NCBI GenBank assembly: GCA_021775415.1
Contig: JAJFHV010000013.1
Location: 460,692 to 524,691, forward strand
DNA from: Hyphomicrobiales bacterium
GTDB taxonomy: Bacteria; Pseudomonadota; Alphaproteobacteria; Rhizobiales; Rhizobiaceae
DNA: 64,000 nucleotides
Reading direction: 5' to 3'
The notes under the pieces are model-generated. The model ran no database searches, was not told the DNA's origin, and saw only the letters and a program-made list of their open reading frames with translations. The position numbers and the translations under genes are program-made. Each line of letters opens with the position of its first letter. The first letter of the stretch is position 1. This document shows, piece by piece, positions 45,145-54,589 of this stretch.

Positions 45145-45285
45145 ATGAAAAACAAACGCACATTTCAACCAAGCAATCTGGTTCGCAAACGGCGCCACGG
45201 ATTCCGTTCCCGGATGGCCACTCCCGGTGGCAGACGGGTTGTTGCCACACGGCGTGCAAAAGGCCGTAAACGTCTTTCCGCCTAA
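45145..45285 (+). CDS. rpmH: 50S ribosomal protein L34
   Basis: A 46-residue protein missed by most length cut-offs. It contains [19 protein letters not shown], then [22 protein letters not shown], an exact L34 layout; two residues longer at the N-terminus (MKNKRTFQ) than the usual MKRTYQ form. It begins the rpmH–rnpA–yidC–engB block, with the rnpA start 28 bases after its stop. The ribosome-site region reads GGGGCTAATGAC. Confidence 0.95.
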   Translation: MKNKRTFQPSNLVRKRRHGFRSRMATPGGRRVVATRRAKGRKRLSA

Positions 45286-45313
45286 TTTTTCAAACCGAAC
45301 ATATGGGGCCGAT

Positions 45314-45721
45314 TTGTCCAATCTCAGGCCAAATAGCGTTTCCCCAATCCCAAGTGTTCCAACACTACGGTCACGGCGCGATTTTCTTGCCCTGAGGTCT
45401 GGAAACCATTGTTCTGCCAAAACCCTCGTTCTGCAGGCCCGAAAACGCAGCGAAGCATCGGGTAGCTACCGTGTCGGATATACGGTAACGACCAAGGTTG
45501 GTAATTCAGTTGTTCGCAATCGAATCAAGCGGCGATTGCGCGAGGCGGTACGGCATTGCTTTCCGGTACATGCAAAGCCCGCACATGACTACGCGATTAT
45601 CGGTAAGCGACAAGCACTTACCGCAGAATTTGGATCAATTGTGCAGGATTTGAATACAGCACTTGACCGGGTTCACCAGAAACGGGCAAAACCCGCAAAC
45701 ACCAGATCTAAACAGGATTGA
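45314..45721 (+). CDS. rnpA: Ribonuclease P protein component
   Basis: About 135 residues. LRSRRDFLALRSGNHCSAKTLVLQARKR is the N-terminal RNA-binding part and VTTKVGNSVVRNRIKRRLREAVR the RNR signature of RnpA. The protein helps RNase P RNA bind pre-tRNA leaders. No ATG is in frame near the family start; TTG at 45314, with GGGG 5 bases upstream, gives the expected length, while the longer open frame overlaps rpmH. It precedes yidC by 4 bases. Confidence 0.9.
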   Translation: MSNLRPNSVSPIPSVPTLRSRRDFLALRSGNHCSAKTLVLQARKRSEASGSYRVGYTVTTKVGNSVVRNRIKRRLREAVRHCFPVHAKPAHDYAIIGKRQALTAEFGSIVQDLNTALDRVHQKRAKPANTRSKQD

Positions 45722-45725
45722 CCTG

Positions 45726-47567
45726 ATGGACAGCAATAACTCCAACACTTTTTTGGCAATCGCACTTTCCATCATGGTGATCGTGGCTTGGCAATTTCTG
45801 TATGTAAGTCCCAAACTCGAAACCGAGCGCAAGGCTGCAGAGCAGACCACGCTCAGCGAAACCGCCCAATCCACTGTCGACACCACTGGCCAGGATGCGC
45901 AAGGAACAGCCGCAAGCAATATTCCCCAAACCGGCAGCCAATCCGTTGACGGCGCTACAATTACAACGCCCTCTGATGTACCCGCATCCGCCACGATGGC
46001 TCGTGATCAAGCCCTTGCAGCAGACGGCAGGATACCACTTGAGACCGGCCTTCTTGTTGGATCAATCAATCTGCGTGGCGCCCGGATTGACGATTTGCTG
46101 CTCAAACAATACCGCGCGACCACTGACCCAAGAAGCCCGCTTATTGTACTCCTGTCTCCACGGGGCACAAAAGACGCTTATTTTGCGGAGTTCGGCTTCG
46201 TTGCTTCCGCCACATCCGGTGAAGTACCGGGCCCGGCTACGATCTGGAATGCGGATGGAGACGCGAAACTCGGCATAAATGCTCCTGTCACACTTAACTG
46301 GACGAATGGCAAAGGCGTTGAGTTTGAGCGCACAATCACGCTTGATGACCGGTACATGTTCACAATCTCAGACACCGTTACCAACCCGACCGGTGGCGTT
46401 ATCGACGTGTCACCCTACGGTCGCATCGCACGGTTCGGCACGCCGAAAACTGCAGGCATTTTCGTTCTCCACGAGGGCCTGATCGGCGTTTTGGGTGAAG
46501 AAGGCCTTCAGGAAATCGATTATGATGACCTTGAAGACGACAAAGAATTTACAACCGGTCAGGTTGCAGATGGATGGCTCGGAATTACCGACAAGTACTG
46601 GGCCGCAGCACTTATTCCAGGAGAGGCGTTCAAACCCCGTTTTTCTTACTTTGATGATGGGAAAGCACGCTACCAGACAGATTATCTGGGAGAAACAGCC
46701 GCCATACAATCGGGTAACTCGGTATCGTTTGAAAACCGGCTGTTTGCTGGGGCAAAAAAGACCAATATCATCGATGGCTACGATGAAGGTCTGAACCTCA
46801 ACAATTTCGACCTGATGATCGACTGGGGCTGGTTCTACTTCATCACCAAGCCATTGTTTCAGTTGCTGAGCTGGCTGTACGGGCTTGTTGGTAACTTCGG
46901 CATTGCCATCTTGATGGCGACCGTCATCGTCAAGGCTGTGTTTTTCCCGTTGGCCAATATGTCTTATGCCTCAATGGCGAAAATGAAAAAAGTCCAACCG
47001 GAAATGCTGACCATCAAGGAACGCTTTGGAGATGACAAGGCAAAGCAGCAGCAGGAAATGATGGCGCTTTACAAGCGAGAGAAAATCAATCCGGCCGCTG
47101 GTTGTTGGCCGATCCTGGTACAGATCCCGGTGTTTTTCGCACTCTACAAGGTCTTGTTTGTTACTATCGAAATGCGCCACGCACCCTTTGTTGGCTGGAT
47201 ACGGGATTTGGCGGCACCGGACCCGACTTCCGTGTTTAACCTGTTTGGGCTTCTACCCTTTGAAGTCGGCGGGCTTTTCCTGGTTGGTGTCTGGCCGCTG
47301 GCGATGGGCATTACCATGTTCCTGCAAATGCAAATGAACCCCGCTCCACCGGACCCAACGCAAGCAATGATCTTCAAATGGATGCCAATTGTCTTCACGT
47401 TCATGTTGGCGAGTTTCCCTGCCGGTCTGGTGATTTACTGGGCCTGGAACAACTTCCTGTCGATTATTCAACAAGGTACAATCATGTCCCGCCACGGGGT
47501 GAAAATAGAGCTGCTGGATAATTTGAAGGACCTGTTTACACCCAAGAAAGTTCCACCGAAGGAATGA
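45726..47567 (+). CDS. yidC: Membrane protein insertase YidC
   Basis: A 613-residue insertase. An N-terminal span ([19 protein letters not shown]), a long periplasmic beta-sandwich domain (about 60-340), then the conserved core: [78 protein letters not shown], and spans near 500-580 ending in [13 protein letters not shown]. It inserts and folds inner-membrane proteins with or without SecYEG. The start was taken at MDSNNSNTF, the family-like N-terminus. yidD, present between rnpA and yidC in many genomes, is absent here. Confidence 0.96.
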   Translation: MDSNNSNTFLAIALSIMVIVAWQFLYVSPKLETERKAAEQTTLSETAQSTVDTTGQDAQGTAASNIPQTGSQSVDGATITTPSDVPASATMARDQALAADGRIPLETGLLVGSINLRGARIDDLLLKQYRATTDPRSPLIVLLSPRGTKDAYFAEFGFVASATSGEVPGPATIWNADGDAKLGINAPVTLNWTNGKGVEFERTITLDDRYMFTISDTVTNPTGGVIDVSPYGRIARFGTPKTAGIFVLHEGLIGVLGEEGLQEIDYDDLEDDKEFTTGQVADGWLGITDKYWAAALIPGEAFKPRFSYFDDGKARYQTDYLGETAAIQSGNSVSFENRLFAGAKKTNIIDGYDEGLNLNNFDLMIDWGWFYFITKPLFQLLSWLYGLVGNFGIAILMATVIVKAVFFPLANMSYASMAKMKKVQPEMLTIKERFGDDKAKQQQEMMALYKREKINPAAGCWPILVQIPVFFALYKVLFVTIEMRHAPFVGWIRDLAAPDPTSVFNLFGLLPFEVGGLFLVGVWPLAMGITMFLQMQMNPAPPDPTQAMIFKWMPIVFTFMLASFPAGLVIYWAWNNFLSIIQQGTIMSRHGVKIELLDNLKDLFTPKKVPPKE

Positions 47568-48223
47568 CCCAGGACACCTCTGAGACAGAAATCGCCGCCT
47601 CTGAAAGGGGGCGGCTTTTGTTTGCACGGCTCTGGGTGTTTGTGCTCGGTGTCCCGTCGATGAAGTTTCTGCCGCCAGAAGGGCCAATGGAAATTGCCTT
47701 CGCCGGTCGATCAAACGTCGGAAAATCCTCGCTGATCAACACACTCGTTGGACAAAGGGGCCTGGCGCGTACTTCCAATACACCGGGGCGCACCCAGGAA
47801 CTCAATTACTTTGTGGCTGAATCTGAGGCGGAAGTTCCTGATCTCGCAATTGTTGATATGCCCGGCTATGGCTACGCGAAAGCCCCAAAGAAACAGGTCG
47901 AGGCCTGGACAAGACTGGTCTTTGCCTATCTTCGAGGTCGCTCCACTCTTCGCCGGGTTTTCGTGTTGATCGATTCCCGCCACGGACTCAAGACCAATGA
48001 TGGCGAAATATTTGACCTGCTGGACAAGGCGGCGGTTTCTTATCAGATCGTTTTGACCAAAACCGACAAGATCAAACCACCGGCACTTGTAGCACTTGAA
48101 GCAAAAACCCTTGAGCAGATTAAAAAGCGCCCGGCGGCTTATCCGGAAATCATATCGACATCATCGGAAAATAATGTTGGCATTGCGGACCTGCGTACCG
48201 CAATTGCCGTGTTGATGAGTTAG
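47564..48223 (+). CDS. engB: Ribosome biogenesis GTPase YihA/YsxC (EngB)
   Basis: A 219-residue GTPase. [14 protein letters not shown] is G1, [11 protein letters not shown] includes G2, [12 protein letters not shown] is G3, LTKTDK is G4 and STSSENNVG is near G5. It helps assemble the large ribosomal subunit. The gene starts within the last bases of yidC (4-base overlap, ATGA). The opening codons also form a terminator-like hairpin (47593-47620). Its stop overlaps that of the convergent PhyH gene. Confidence 0.95.
   Translation: MTQDTSETEIAASERGRLLFARLWVFVLGVPSMKFLPPEGPMEIAFAGRSNVGKSSLINTLVGQRGLARTSNTPGRTQELNYFVAESEAEVPDLAIVDMPGYGYAKAPKKQVEAWTRLVFAYLRGRSTLRRVFVLIDSRHGLKTNDGEIFDLLDKAAVSYQIVLTKTDKIKPPALVALEAKTLEQIKKRPAAYPEIISTSSENNVGIADLRTAIAVLMS
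47593..47620 (+). promoter_or_regulatory. Terminator-like hairpin inside the start of engB
   Basis: GCCGCC at 47593-47598 pairs with GGCGGC at 47609-47614 and is followed by TTTTGTTTG, all within codons 11-19 of engB. It could act as an attenuator between yidC and engB. Observation from sequence only. Confidence 0.45.
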
Positions 48224-49089
48224 GCTTTCAACCGCGCCTGCTGATTAAAGAACGATGCTTCCTTTGGATACTCAGGAATAGCCATTTCAAACTGCGTTGC
48301 GCGGACCCGATTGGTAGCAACGCCGCGAACCACTTCTCCATCGTAGATACTCGGAATGTGGTTGGTGATTAATGAATGCGCATCTTCCGCACCATAGGAT
48401 ATAATAAAGAGAGTCCGCGGATCGCTCGAGTTATTGGGATTGGAACCGTGTACCAAGCGGGTATGCATCAGGCAGGCGGAACCAGCCGGGCCGGTGCAGT
48501 GAACTGCCTTGGGGCGCAATTCATCCTCCAGCTCCTGGGTGATTGCACCGGTAAAGACACCCCCATGCCAATGCTCGTATAGCAGTCCCTTGTGGGTTCC
48601 TGGCACAACCTCAAGCGGCCCGTTTTCCATTGTCACGTCATCCATGAAATACAAAACGGTCATCAAATTATCGTTGGAATGGGTCTCAAACAAAAAATCC
48701 TGGTGATACTTCACCTCGGTCGCGGTTCCCGGGAGTTTTGAATTGACCTTGGAATTGATGAACTTGATGTTTGGGCCAAACAGTTGGGCTACAGCGTCGA
48801 GCGCACGGTTGTTGCGCATTGCCTCCAGATAGGTGTCAGATATTTCCACCGGAGATGAAATCCGCCGCACCGCCGGTGTTTCAGCGCAATGGCCTGGCTC
48901 CAGATCAAATCGGGCGCGACCATCGATTGTTTCTCCATAAGCTGAACTGTGCTGACGACTTTCCTCCACCCATTCACCAAAGTCAGTGTTCAATGCCGAA
49001 AGCTGATCCGGAGAAAGGGCATTTTCCACAAACAGAAAGCCATTTTCTTCAAATGAACTGACTTGTTCTTGTGTAAGTGGATTTGTCAT
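48220..49089 (-). CDS. Phytanoyl-CoA dioxygenase (PhyH) family protein
   Basis: A 289-residue Fe(II)/2-oxoglutarate oxygenase. [26 protein letters not shown] gives the HxD iron ligands, [20 protein letters not shown] the helix with ligand strand, and [21 protein letters not shown] the distal His and the 2-oxoglutarate Arg. Substrate is not evident; ectoine hydroxylase signatures and ect genes are absent. I start at [10 protein letters not shown]; the longer frame overlaps the VOC gene. It follows the VOC gene by 13 bases on the same strand. Confidence 0.87.
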   Translation of the reverse strand: MTNPLTQEQVSSFEENGFLFVENALSPDQLSALNTDFGEWVEESRQHSSAYGETIDGRARFDLEPGHCAETPAVRRISSPVEISDTYLEAMRNNRALDAVAQLFGPNIKFINSKVNSKLPGTATEVKYHQDFLFETHSNDNLMTVLYFMDDVTMENGPLEVVPGTHKGLLYEHWHGGVFTGAITQELEDELRPKAVHCTGPAGSACLMHTRLVHGSNPNNSSDPRTLFIISYGAEDAHSLITNHIPSIYDGEVVRGVATNRVRATQFEMAIPEYPKEASFFNQQARLKA

Positions 49090-49102
49090 ATTGCTGTACT
49101 CC

Positions 49103-49462
49103 TCAAGATTTTGTCCAAACTGCAAGTTCATAGCCATCAAGGTCGGTGAAATGAAAGCGTCGCCCACCGGGGAACTCAAACACCGGTTTCACGATTGCGC
49201 CACCTGCCGTTTCAATTTGTTTTTGGATATCGTCCAAATCGTTTCCGTACAGGACTACAAGAGCACCGCCGCCGGCATCAGGGACGCCGGTTTCAAAACC
49301 GCCCTTCATGTGACCGTCTGAGAACTCGCAATAGTCAGGACCGTAATCGGTAAATGTCCAACCGAAGACGCTGCCGTAAAATTCCCTAGCGCGCGCGATA
49401 TCGGCAACTTTGAACTCTACATAATTGATAGTTCGATCTAAATTCGAAATCTCTTCGCCCAA
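49103..49462 (-). CDS. VOC (glyoxalase/bleomycin-resistance) family protein
   Basis: A 119-residue single VOC domain: INYVEFKVADIARAREFYGSVFGWTF, YCEFSDGHMKGGFETG and GRRFHFTDLDGYELAVWTK. The pattern matches small glyoxalase-like metalloproteins, with His or Glu ligands incomplete, so the activity is open. It is the first gene of a two-gene minus-strand set with PhyH and is divergent from the BCCT transporter across a 287-base leader. Confidence 0.88.
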   Translation of the reverse strand: MGEEISNLDRTINYVEFKVADIARAREFYGSVFGWTFTDYGPDYCEFSDGHMKGGFETGVPDAGGGALVVLYGNDLDDIQKQIETAGGAIVKPVFEFPGGRRFHFTDLDGYELAVWTKS

Positions 49463-49749
49463 GGCACTCTCCGAATTTCTGATTCATAGCTGCAAAAGTC
49501 GCCGAATTGTCAACTTCGGTACATGTCTGTCAACGACTAAAAGGGTCGGAACGCGTCCGGCCAAGCAGGTCCGCATATGGAACCCTTGGCCGGGATCGCT
49601 CTGTAAGGCTGGTTGATAACCGGAAAATTGTCTTTCATCCATACTGGTGTTCAACTAAGGTCGTACTACCTTTCGGTCGTTGGGGCGACGAAAGCATTTG
49701 TTGGCTGTAAGTCCAACAAACCAATTGAAACTGCTTGGGGAGAGCAATT
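49463..49749 (+). promoter_or_regulatory. Hairpin-rich leader of the BCCT transporter gene
   Basis: Besides the VOC promoter, this interval holds a series of stems read in the BCCT direction: CCGGCCAAG (49557-49565) with CTTGGCCGG (49585-49593), perfect 9 bp; GGTT-GAT-AACC (49611-49621); CTTTCGGTCG with CGACGAAAG (49670-49694, one bulge); and TTTGTTGG with CCAACAAA (49697-49720), perfect 8 bp. AAGGGT (49541-49546) could instead pair with ACCCTT (49582-49587), excluding the first stem. The ribosome site GGGGAGAG follows at 49737-49744. No known riboswitch class was recognised. Confidence 0.55.
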
Positions 49750-51402
49750 ATGGCGATTAAGCCACCACTAACAAACCTGCCCATCGAAACCGCAGAAAGC
49801 GGTTTTTATACGGGCTTCAACCAAATTGTGGCCGTCGGATCGAAGATCCTGATCGGCCTTCTGATTTTGTGGGCGGCGGTCTGGTCCGAACAGGCAGGTA
49901 ATGTGCTGAAAAGCATTCGTGCCGCTGTCGATGCCAATACCGGCGCCTGGTACATGTATGTCATGGCCTTTTATATTGTTGTTTGTCTTGCCTTGGCCAT
50001 TTGGCCCGCAACCGGCAGGCTGATGCTGGGTCGACCGGGGGACAAACCGGAGTTTTCCAGATTCTCGTGGTTCTCCATGATGTTTGGTGCCGGTATCGGC
50101 ATCGGCATGTTGACCTACGCGACAGGTGAACCGATCTATCACTTCGGCACCAATCCGGATGTAATTCAAGGATTTACTGAAGGTTCTGCCGCCGACAATG
50201 TACGTGCTGCCTATAAATGGTCATTCCTGCACTGGGGTTTCTCGGCTTGGGGATGTTATGCAATCGTTGGCCTTTCACTCTCATTCTTCGCCTATTCTCG
50301 CGGATTGCCACTGACCATCCGTTCCGGTCTTGCACCTTTGTTCGGTAAAACTTTATCAGGACCTTTGGGTCACATCATCGATATCGTTTCAGTTATCGCG
50401 ACAATTCTTGGTGTATCTGTAACGATTGGATACGGCGTTTCGCAATTTGCTTCAGGCATGTTCAATATCACTGGTGCAAACTGGATGATGAATGCTGAAG
50501 GCAGCCCAACCGTCGGCGCGATGTTGTTCTCGCTGGTTGTTGTGATGTTCTGTTCCACCCTTTCCGCGCTCTCCGGCGTTGGTAAGGGCATCAAATGGCT
50601 ATCGAACATCAATATGGGACTGTCATTCTTCATTCTGGCCTTCTTCCTTGTTTTCGGATCCACCTTCTTTGGTCTCAAGGCACTGATTGTCGGCATGTGG
50701 GATTATGTCCTTGCACTGCCAATGATGTCCCTGACTGTATGGACGGGTGATGGCAATGCAGAAAGTGTCGCTAGCAAACTTGCCGGATGGCAGGGTGGCT
50801 GGACCATCTTCTACTGGGCTTGGTGGATTGCGTTTGCGCCATTCGTCGGCTTGTTCCTGGCACGCATTTCCAAGGGCCGTACGGTTCGCGAATACGTACT
50901 GGGTGCGATGATTGTGCCTTCCGTCATGTGTTTTGTCTGGTTTGCCATAGTCGGTGGGACCGCAATTGACCTGACGCTCAACGGTGGTGCAGGCGATGCC
51001 ATTACAGGTGCAGGACTATCCTCACAATTGTTTGCGATGATCAACTTCATGCTGTCGCCAGGTATGGCAACCGCAATGTCTGTCGTCATTGTGGTCTTGT
51101 TGTTGACCTACCTCGTGACCTCAGCTGACTCGGCTGTATTGATTATCAATACAATTGCTGCTGCAGGTGATGCCCGCCAGAAACCACGGGTCCACATCGT
51201 TGTATGGGGTGCTGCCCTGACACTGGTGATTGGCGTGTTGTTGGTCGCTGGTGGTCTTAGTGCGATCAACACAGCGATGATCATTGCAGCATTGCCGTTT
51301 TCCGCGGTGATGGCGCTGATGGGGATTTCCCTGTTCAAAGCTCTGATCCGTGACGGTATGCGTGAAAAAGAAGGCGGCGCTGAAAAGCAAGCTGCTGAGT
51401 AA
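49750..51402 (+). CDS. BCCT-family transporter (betaine/choline/carnitine type)
   Basis: A 550-residue secondary transporter with about twelve spans. FSWFSMMFGAGIGIGMLTYATGEPIYHFG holds the GAGIGIG signature of the first functional helix, YKWSFLHWGFSAWGCYAIVGLSLSFFAYS the aromatic-rich TM4, and WTIFYWAWWIAFAPFVGLFLARISKGRTVREYVLGA the BCCT signature with WWIAF. It imports quaternary ammonium or sulfonium solutes with Na+ or H+. Substrate is not fixed by sequence; the DMSP/betaine-like genes in this window make such a compound plausible. Short hydrophilic C-terminus (KEGGAEKQAAE), so osmosensing by a long tail is unlikely. Confidence 0.9.
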   Translation: MAIKPPLTNLPIETAESGFYTGFNQIVAVGSKILIGLLILWAAVWSEQAGNVLKSIRAAVDANTGAWYMYVMAFYIVVCLALAIWPATGRLMLGRPGDKPEFSRFSWFSMMFGAGIGIGMLTYATGEPIYHFGTNPDVIQGFTEGSAADNVRAAYKWSFLHWGFSAWGCYAIVGLSLSFFAYSRGLPLTIRSGLAPLFGKTLSGPLGHIIDIVSVIATILGVSVTIGYGVSQFASGMFNITGANWMMNAEGSPTVGAMLFSLVVVMFCSTLSALSGVGKGIKWLSNINMGLSFFILAFFLVFGSTFFGLKALIVGMWDYVLALPMMSLTVWTGDGNAESVASKLAGWQGGWTIFYWAWWIAFAPFVGLFLARISKGRTVREYVLGAMIVPSVMCFVWFAIVGGTAIDLTLNGGAGDAITGAGLSSQLFAMINFMLSPGMATAMSVVIVVLLLTYLVTSADSAVLIINTIAAAGDARQKPRVHIVVWGAALTLVIGVLLVAGGLSAINTAMIIAALPFSAVMALMGISLFKALIRDGMREKEGGAEKQAAE

Positions 51403-51425
51403 TCTCGCTTCCAATACAAGACTTC

Positions 51426-51457
51426 AAACCCCCGGTGCCTGCATCGGGGGTTTTTGT
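51426..51457 (+). terminator. Rho-independent terminator after the BCCT gene
   Basis: AAACCCCCG (51426-51434) and CGGGGGTTT (51445-51453) form a perfect 9-bp stem with T-run TTTTTGTTT. It separates the transporter from argB. Confidence 0.9.
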
Positions 51458-51541
51458 TTGGGCGGGTGCTTTTTCCATAAATGTTGCCGAATTCGCATTT
51501 AGCGGATATCACACGCCGGGTATTCATAATTCGAGAATTTC

Positions 51542-52447
51542 ATGACCAAAGCATCAGCCTCCACAGGCCAACAAGAGGCACGCATCCTCGCCCAGGCGCT
51601 CCCCTACATGCAGCGTTACGCCGGCAAGACGGTTGTCATAAAATATGGTGGCCACGCGATGGGTGACGAAGAGCTCGGCGAAGCGTTTTGCCGGGATGTG
51701 GCCCTGTTAAAACAATCCGGCGTAAATCCCGTTGTCGTGCACGGCGGTGGCCCGCAAATTGCTGCAATGCTCGAGCGCATGAATATCAAATCGGAGTTCC
51801 GTGATGGATTGCGAGTAACCGATGCCGACACGGTTGAAGTGGTTGAAATGGTTCTGGCTGGATCAATCAACAAGCAGATTGTTGCATCGATCAACGCACA
51901 GGGCGCACGGGCTATCGGGCTTTGCGGCAAGGACGGCAACATGGTGCTGGTTGAGAAGGCAACCCGCACGGCGATTGATCCGGATTCCAACATCGAGAAA
52001 GTCATCGATCTGGGCTTTGTTGGTGAGCCAAAGGAAGTTGACCGCAAGGTGCTCGATATGGTGGTGAACGCCGGTCTGATCCCGGTGATTGCACCGGTGT
52101 GTTTCGGCGAAGATGGCAATACCTACAACGTTAATGCGGACACGTTTGCCGGTGCCATCGCGGGGGCACTTAAAGCAACCCGCCTGTTGTTTTTGACCGA
52201 TGTGCCAGGGGTGCTCGATAAATCCGACAGCCTCATCAAGGAGCTAACGGTGTCAGATGCCAAAAAGCTGATTGATGACGGGACGATTTCTGGTGGTATG
52301 ATCCCAAAGGTTGAGACCTGCATCGCAGCCCTTGGTAACGCAGACAACGGCGTCGAAGGCGTCGTAATTGTCAACGGCAAGGAAGCCCATGCGGTGCTAT
52401 TGGAACTTTACACCGAACACGGTGCAGGAACGCTGATTTCGCGCTAG
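51542..52447 (+). CDS. argB: Acetylglutamate kinase
   Basis: A 301-residue amino-acid kinase. [43 protein letters not shown] contains the KYGG and HGGGPQI phosphate and substrate loops, [33 protein letters not shown] the second half, and [15 protein letters not shown] the MIPK catalytic lysine. It phosphorylates N-acetylglutamate in arginine synthesis. In related genomes argB follows engB closely; here three unrelated genes lie between. It stops against the EamA gene on the other strand with no spacer. Confidence 0.96.
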   Translation: MTKASASTGQQEARILAQALPYMQRYAGKTVVIKYGGHAMGDEELGEAFCRDVALLKQSGVNPVVVHGGGPQIAAMLERMNIKSEFRDGLRVTDADTVEVVEMVLAGSINKQIVASINAQGARAIGLCGKDGNMVLVEKATRTAIDPDSNIEKVIDLGFVGEPKEVDRKVLDMVVNAGLIPVIAPVCFGEDGNTYNVNADTFAGAIAGALKATRLLFLTDVPGVLDKSDSLIKELTVSDAKKLIDDGTISGGMIPKVETCIAALGNADNGVEGVVIVNGKEAHAVLLELYTEHGAGTLISR

Positions 52448-53356
52448 TTACACGCTCCATAAAAGCAGCATGACAATTCCGGCTGTGATCAAGATACAGC
52501 CGAGCACTTCCAGCTTGAGAATTTTTTCCCTGAATACAAAGATCGAAGCGGCAAAGGTGAAGATCATTTCGATCTGCGCCACAACCTTTACAAGCGCTGC
52601 TTGCTGAAGGGTAAAGGCCGTAAACCAGCCAAAGGTTGCCGTGGCACCGGCAAATCCAACCAGCAGCGCAGGCTTCCACGCCTTTAATATTCGCGCCAAC
52701 TCATCCGGCTCGCGGATCGCAATCCAGGTCAACATCAAAACAGTTTGCAGGATGATCGCAAAACAAAGCGTGTTTGCAGCCTGCATGAAGAACTGGATGC
52801 CTTCCAGTGAAAGGGCAGCGGCGCGATAACCAACCGAAGCGATACCGTACAACATGCCAGAGGTCAGACCGATCGCAGCAGTTCGACTGAAGATGGAAGT
52901 GAAAACCGAGGCGAACGTCACCGCAGTCCGTGCAACAGAAATCAACATTACACCCACGACACTGATTGCAATGGCAATTAGCCCACCCGCACCAACACGC
53001 TCGCCGAAAAACAGAAATGCAAACAACGCTGTCTGAGCTGCTTCGGTTCGAGAGTACGCCGTGCCAACTGCAAAATTGCGGTAGGAGAACAGGTGAACGA
53101 GCAGGAAAGTTGCAACGATTTGTGAGATGCTGGCAACCGTCACCCAGAAAAGGAATGTCGTATTGAGTTGCGGAATTCCACCATCAGACAAATTGTAAAA
53201 GATCAGCCAGTAAGTGGCCGCAAATGGAATTCCAAAGCCAAACCGGACGAATGTGGCGCCGGTTGTGCCCATGACACTTTTCAAATGTTTTTGTAGCGCG
53301 GACCGGATGTTCTGGAAAAATGCCGCGGCTATGGTAATGAATATCCAAAGATGCAT
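52448..53356 (-). CDS. EamA/DMT-superfamily transporter
   Basis: About 302 residues with ten hydrophobic spans in two EamA repeats (LWIFITIAAAFFQNIRSALQKHL to MLISVARTA, then AAIGLTSGMLYGIASVGYRA to LEVLGCILITAGIVMLLLWSV). SRTEAAQTALFAFLFFGERVGAGGLIAI is the first repeat's signature end, KVVAQIEMIFTFAASIFVFREKILKLEVLG the second. A drug or metabolite exporter of unknown cargo. I start at MHLWIFI. It lies convergent to argB and divergent from the HAD gene. Confidence 0.87.
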   Translation of the reverse strand: MHLWIFITIAAAFFQNIRSALQKHLKSVMGTTGATFVRFGFGIPFAATYWLIFYNLSDGGIPQLNTTFLFWVTVASISQIVATFLLVHLFSYRNFAVGTAYSRTEAAQTALFAFLFFGERVGAGGLIAIAISVVGVMLISVARTAVTFASVFTSIFSRTAAIGLTSGMLYGIASVGYRAAALSLEGIQFFMQAANTLCFAIILQTVLMLTWIAIREPDELARILKAWKPALLVGFAGATATFGWFTAFTLQQAALVKVVAQIEMIFTFAASIFVFREKILKLEVLGCILITAGIVMLLLWSV

Positions 53357-53440
53357 GCGGCTGGAGGCTTTCAATCGAGGCTGGAGTGACCTAGGTGCAT
53401 CAGACACCATCAAAGGTCAAGAATTGGACTAAGCAACAGC

Positions 53441-54151
53441 ATGACAACAAACATGAATGGTTCGTTTGCACACGTTACCGAGTGGGTGTTCGATCTCGAC
53501 AACACACTTTATCCCCGCCACTGCGATCTGTTTTCCCAGATCGACAAGCAAATGACGGCGTTTGTAATGGAGCTCACCGGGTTTCCGCATGATGATGCCC
53601 GCAAGCTGCAGAAAGACCTCTATCGCGAATATGGAACGACATTGCGTGGCTTGATGAGTACACGCGGTATCCAGCCAAAAGCGTTTCTCGATCATGCGCA
53701 TGACATCGACTATTCAGAGCTTCCGCCAAATCCCGAACTCGGTACTTTGATCTCAAGCCTGCCCGGACGAAAACTCATCTACACCAATGGCTCCACAGCG
53801 CATGCGGAAAACACGCTTAAAGCACTGGGTATCGGCGACATCTTCGATGGTATTTTTGATATCGTTGCATCTGACTATGATCCCAAACCCCTGGCTGGCC
53901 CGTTCAACAAATTCCTGCAGGAACACCAGGTTGAAGGAAAACGGGCGGCGATGTTTGAAGACCTTCCCCGCAATCTGGAACCTGCGAAAGCTGCTGGCAT
54001 GGTGACGGTCCTGATCACTCCTCAGGCAAGTGCAAACTTTACGGCTGAAGTCTGGGAGCATGCGGAAAACGAAGATGATTACATCGATCACCGCACCGAT
54101 GATCTGGACGGGTTGATTGGAGAAATTGTTCAGCAGATGGGCGGAAGTTGA
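53441..54151 (+). CDS. HAD-family pyrimidine 5'-nucleotidase
   Basis: A 236-residue haloacid dehalogenase-fold hydrolase. WVFDLDNTLYPRHC is motif I with both nucleophile aspartates, KLIYTNGSTAHAENTLKALG motif II, and GKRAAMFEDLPRNLEPAKAAGM motifs III and IV. The DLDNTLYP form is typical of the SDT1/pyrimidine 5'-nucleotidase group common in alphaproteobacteria, where the gene often lies between argB and dapD as here. It frees nucleosides from pyrimidine monophosphates or acts on related phosphates. Confidence 0.92.
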   Translation: MTTNMNGSFAHVTEWVFDLDNTLYPRHCDLFSQIDKQMTAFVMELTGFPHDDARKLQKDLYREYGTTLRGLMSTRGIQPKAFLDHAHDIDYSELPPNPELGTLISSLPGRKLIYTNGSTAHAENTLKALGIGDIFDGIFDIVASDYDPKPLAGPFNKFLQEHQVEGKRAAMFEDLPRNLEPAKAAGMVTVLITPQASANFTAEVWEHAENEDDYIDHRTDDLDGLIGEIVQQMGGS

Positions 54152-54172
54152 ACCGCCAGCCAGCGAATAGAC

Positions 54173-54388
54173 CTAGCGCCGTGGCAGTTCCAGCAACTCA
54201 CCTTCCCAGACAAGCGCACCGGTACCAGCCAAAGCCTGACCATCCAGTCGGGCGCCGGGTACGAAAGTGGAATTTCCGGTAGGGGTGGTTTTTGTAACGC
54301 GACCATCTTCCAGCGAGAAACACGCAATCTGGCGATTGCGGAATCGCTCCTTGCCTGTAATAGCGGTATAGCCTGTGTAATCAGCCAT
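54173..54388 (-). CDS. Small 71-residue conserved-looking protein, unknown
   Basis: MADYTGYTAITGKERFRNRQ then a beta-rich stretch (IACFSLEDGRVTKTTPTGNSTFVPGARLDGQALAGTGALVWEGELLELPRR). There is no signal peptide, span or Cys. GGGAGAG 4-10 bases before the ATG and good codon use support it. The short strands suggest a small beta-barrel. It lies convergent to the HAD gene, alone, with about 200 gene-free bases upstream. Function unknown. Confidence 0.65.
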   Translation of the reverse strand: MADYTGYTAITGKERFRNRQIACFSLEDGRVTKTTPTGNSTFVPGARLDGQALAGTGALVWEGELLELPRR

Positions 54389-54589
54389 TTTTGCTCTCCC
54401 TGCGTGATGCAGCCTGTTTTCAGGTCTCATAAATTTACACGCTGAGACCCATTATCACTCGGATTTCTTAATATTCCGTACTGATCCGATGATTTACAGA
54501 TAGAGCATCAAATACGGCAATTCTGTGTAATATGTCACACATTGAAGTGAATTGTGAATTGACCTCAAAAAAGCCGGAAAATTGCCATT
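54389..54589. other. Gene-free AT-richer stretch
   Basis: 201 bases with no reading frame. It carries the promoter of the small gene at 54388 and short AT-rich runs. I see no hairpin of note and no terminator for the LOG gene beyond a weak AAAAAAGCCGG-TTGCC segment. Confidence 0.4.

Noticed and set aside
45227..45313. Extended N-terminus of rnpA upstream of the TTG
   Set aside because: It overlaps rpmH in another frame and has no similarity to RnpA; the TTG at 45314 gives the usual length.
48220..49089. Considered ectoine hydroxylase (EctD) for the PhyH protein
   Set aside because: No ectABC genes nearby and the EctD signature around the iron site is not seen; kept as a general PhyH protein.
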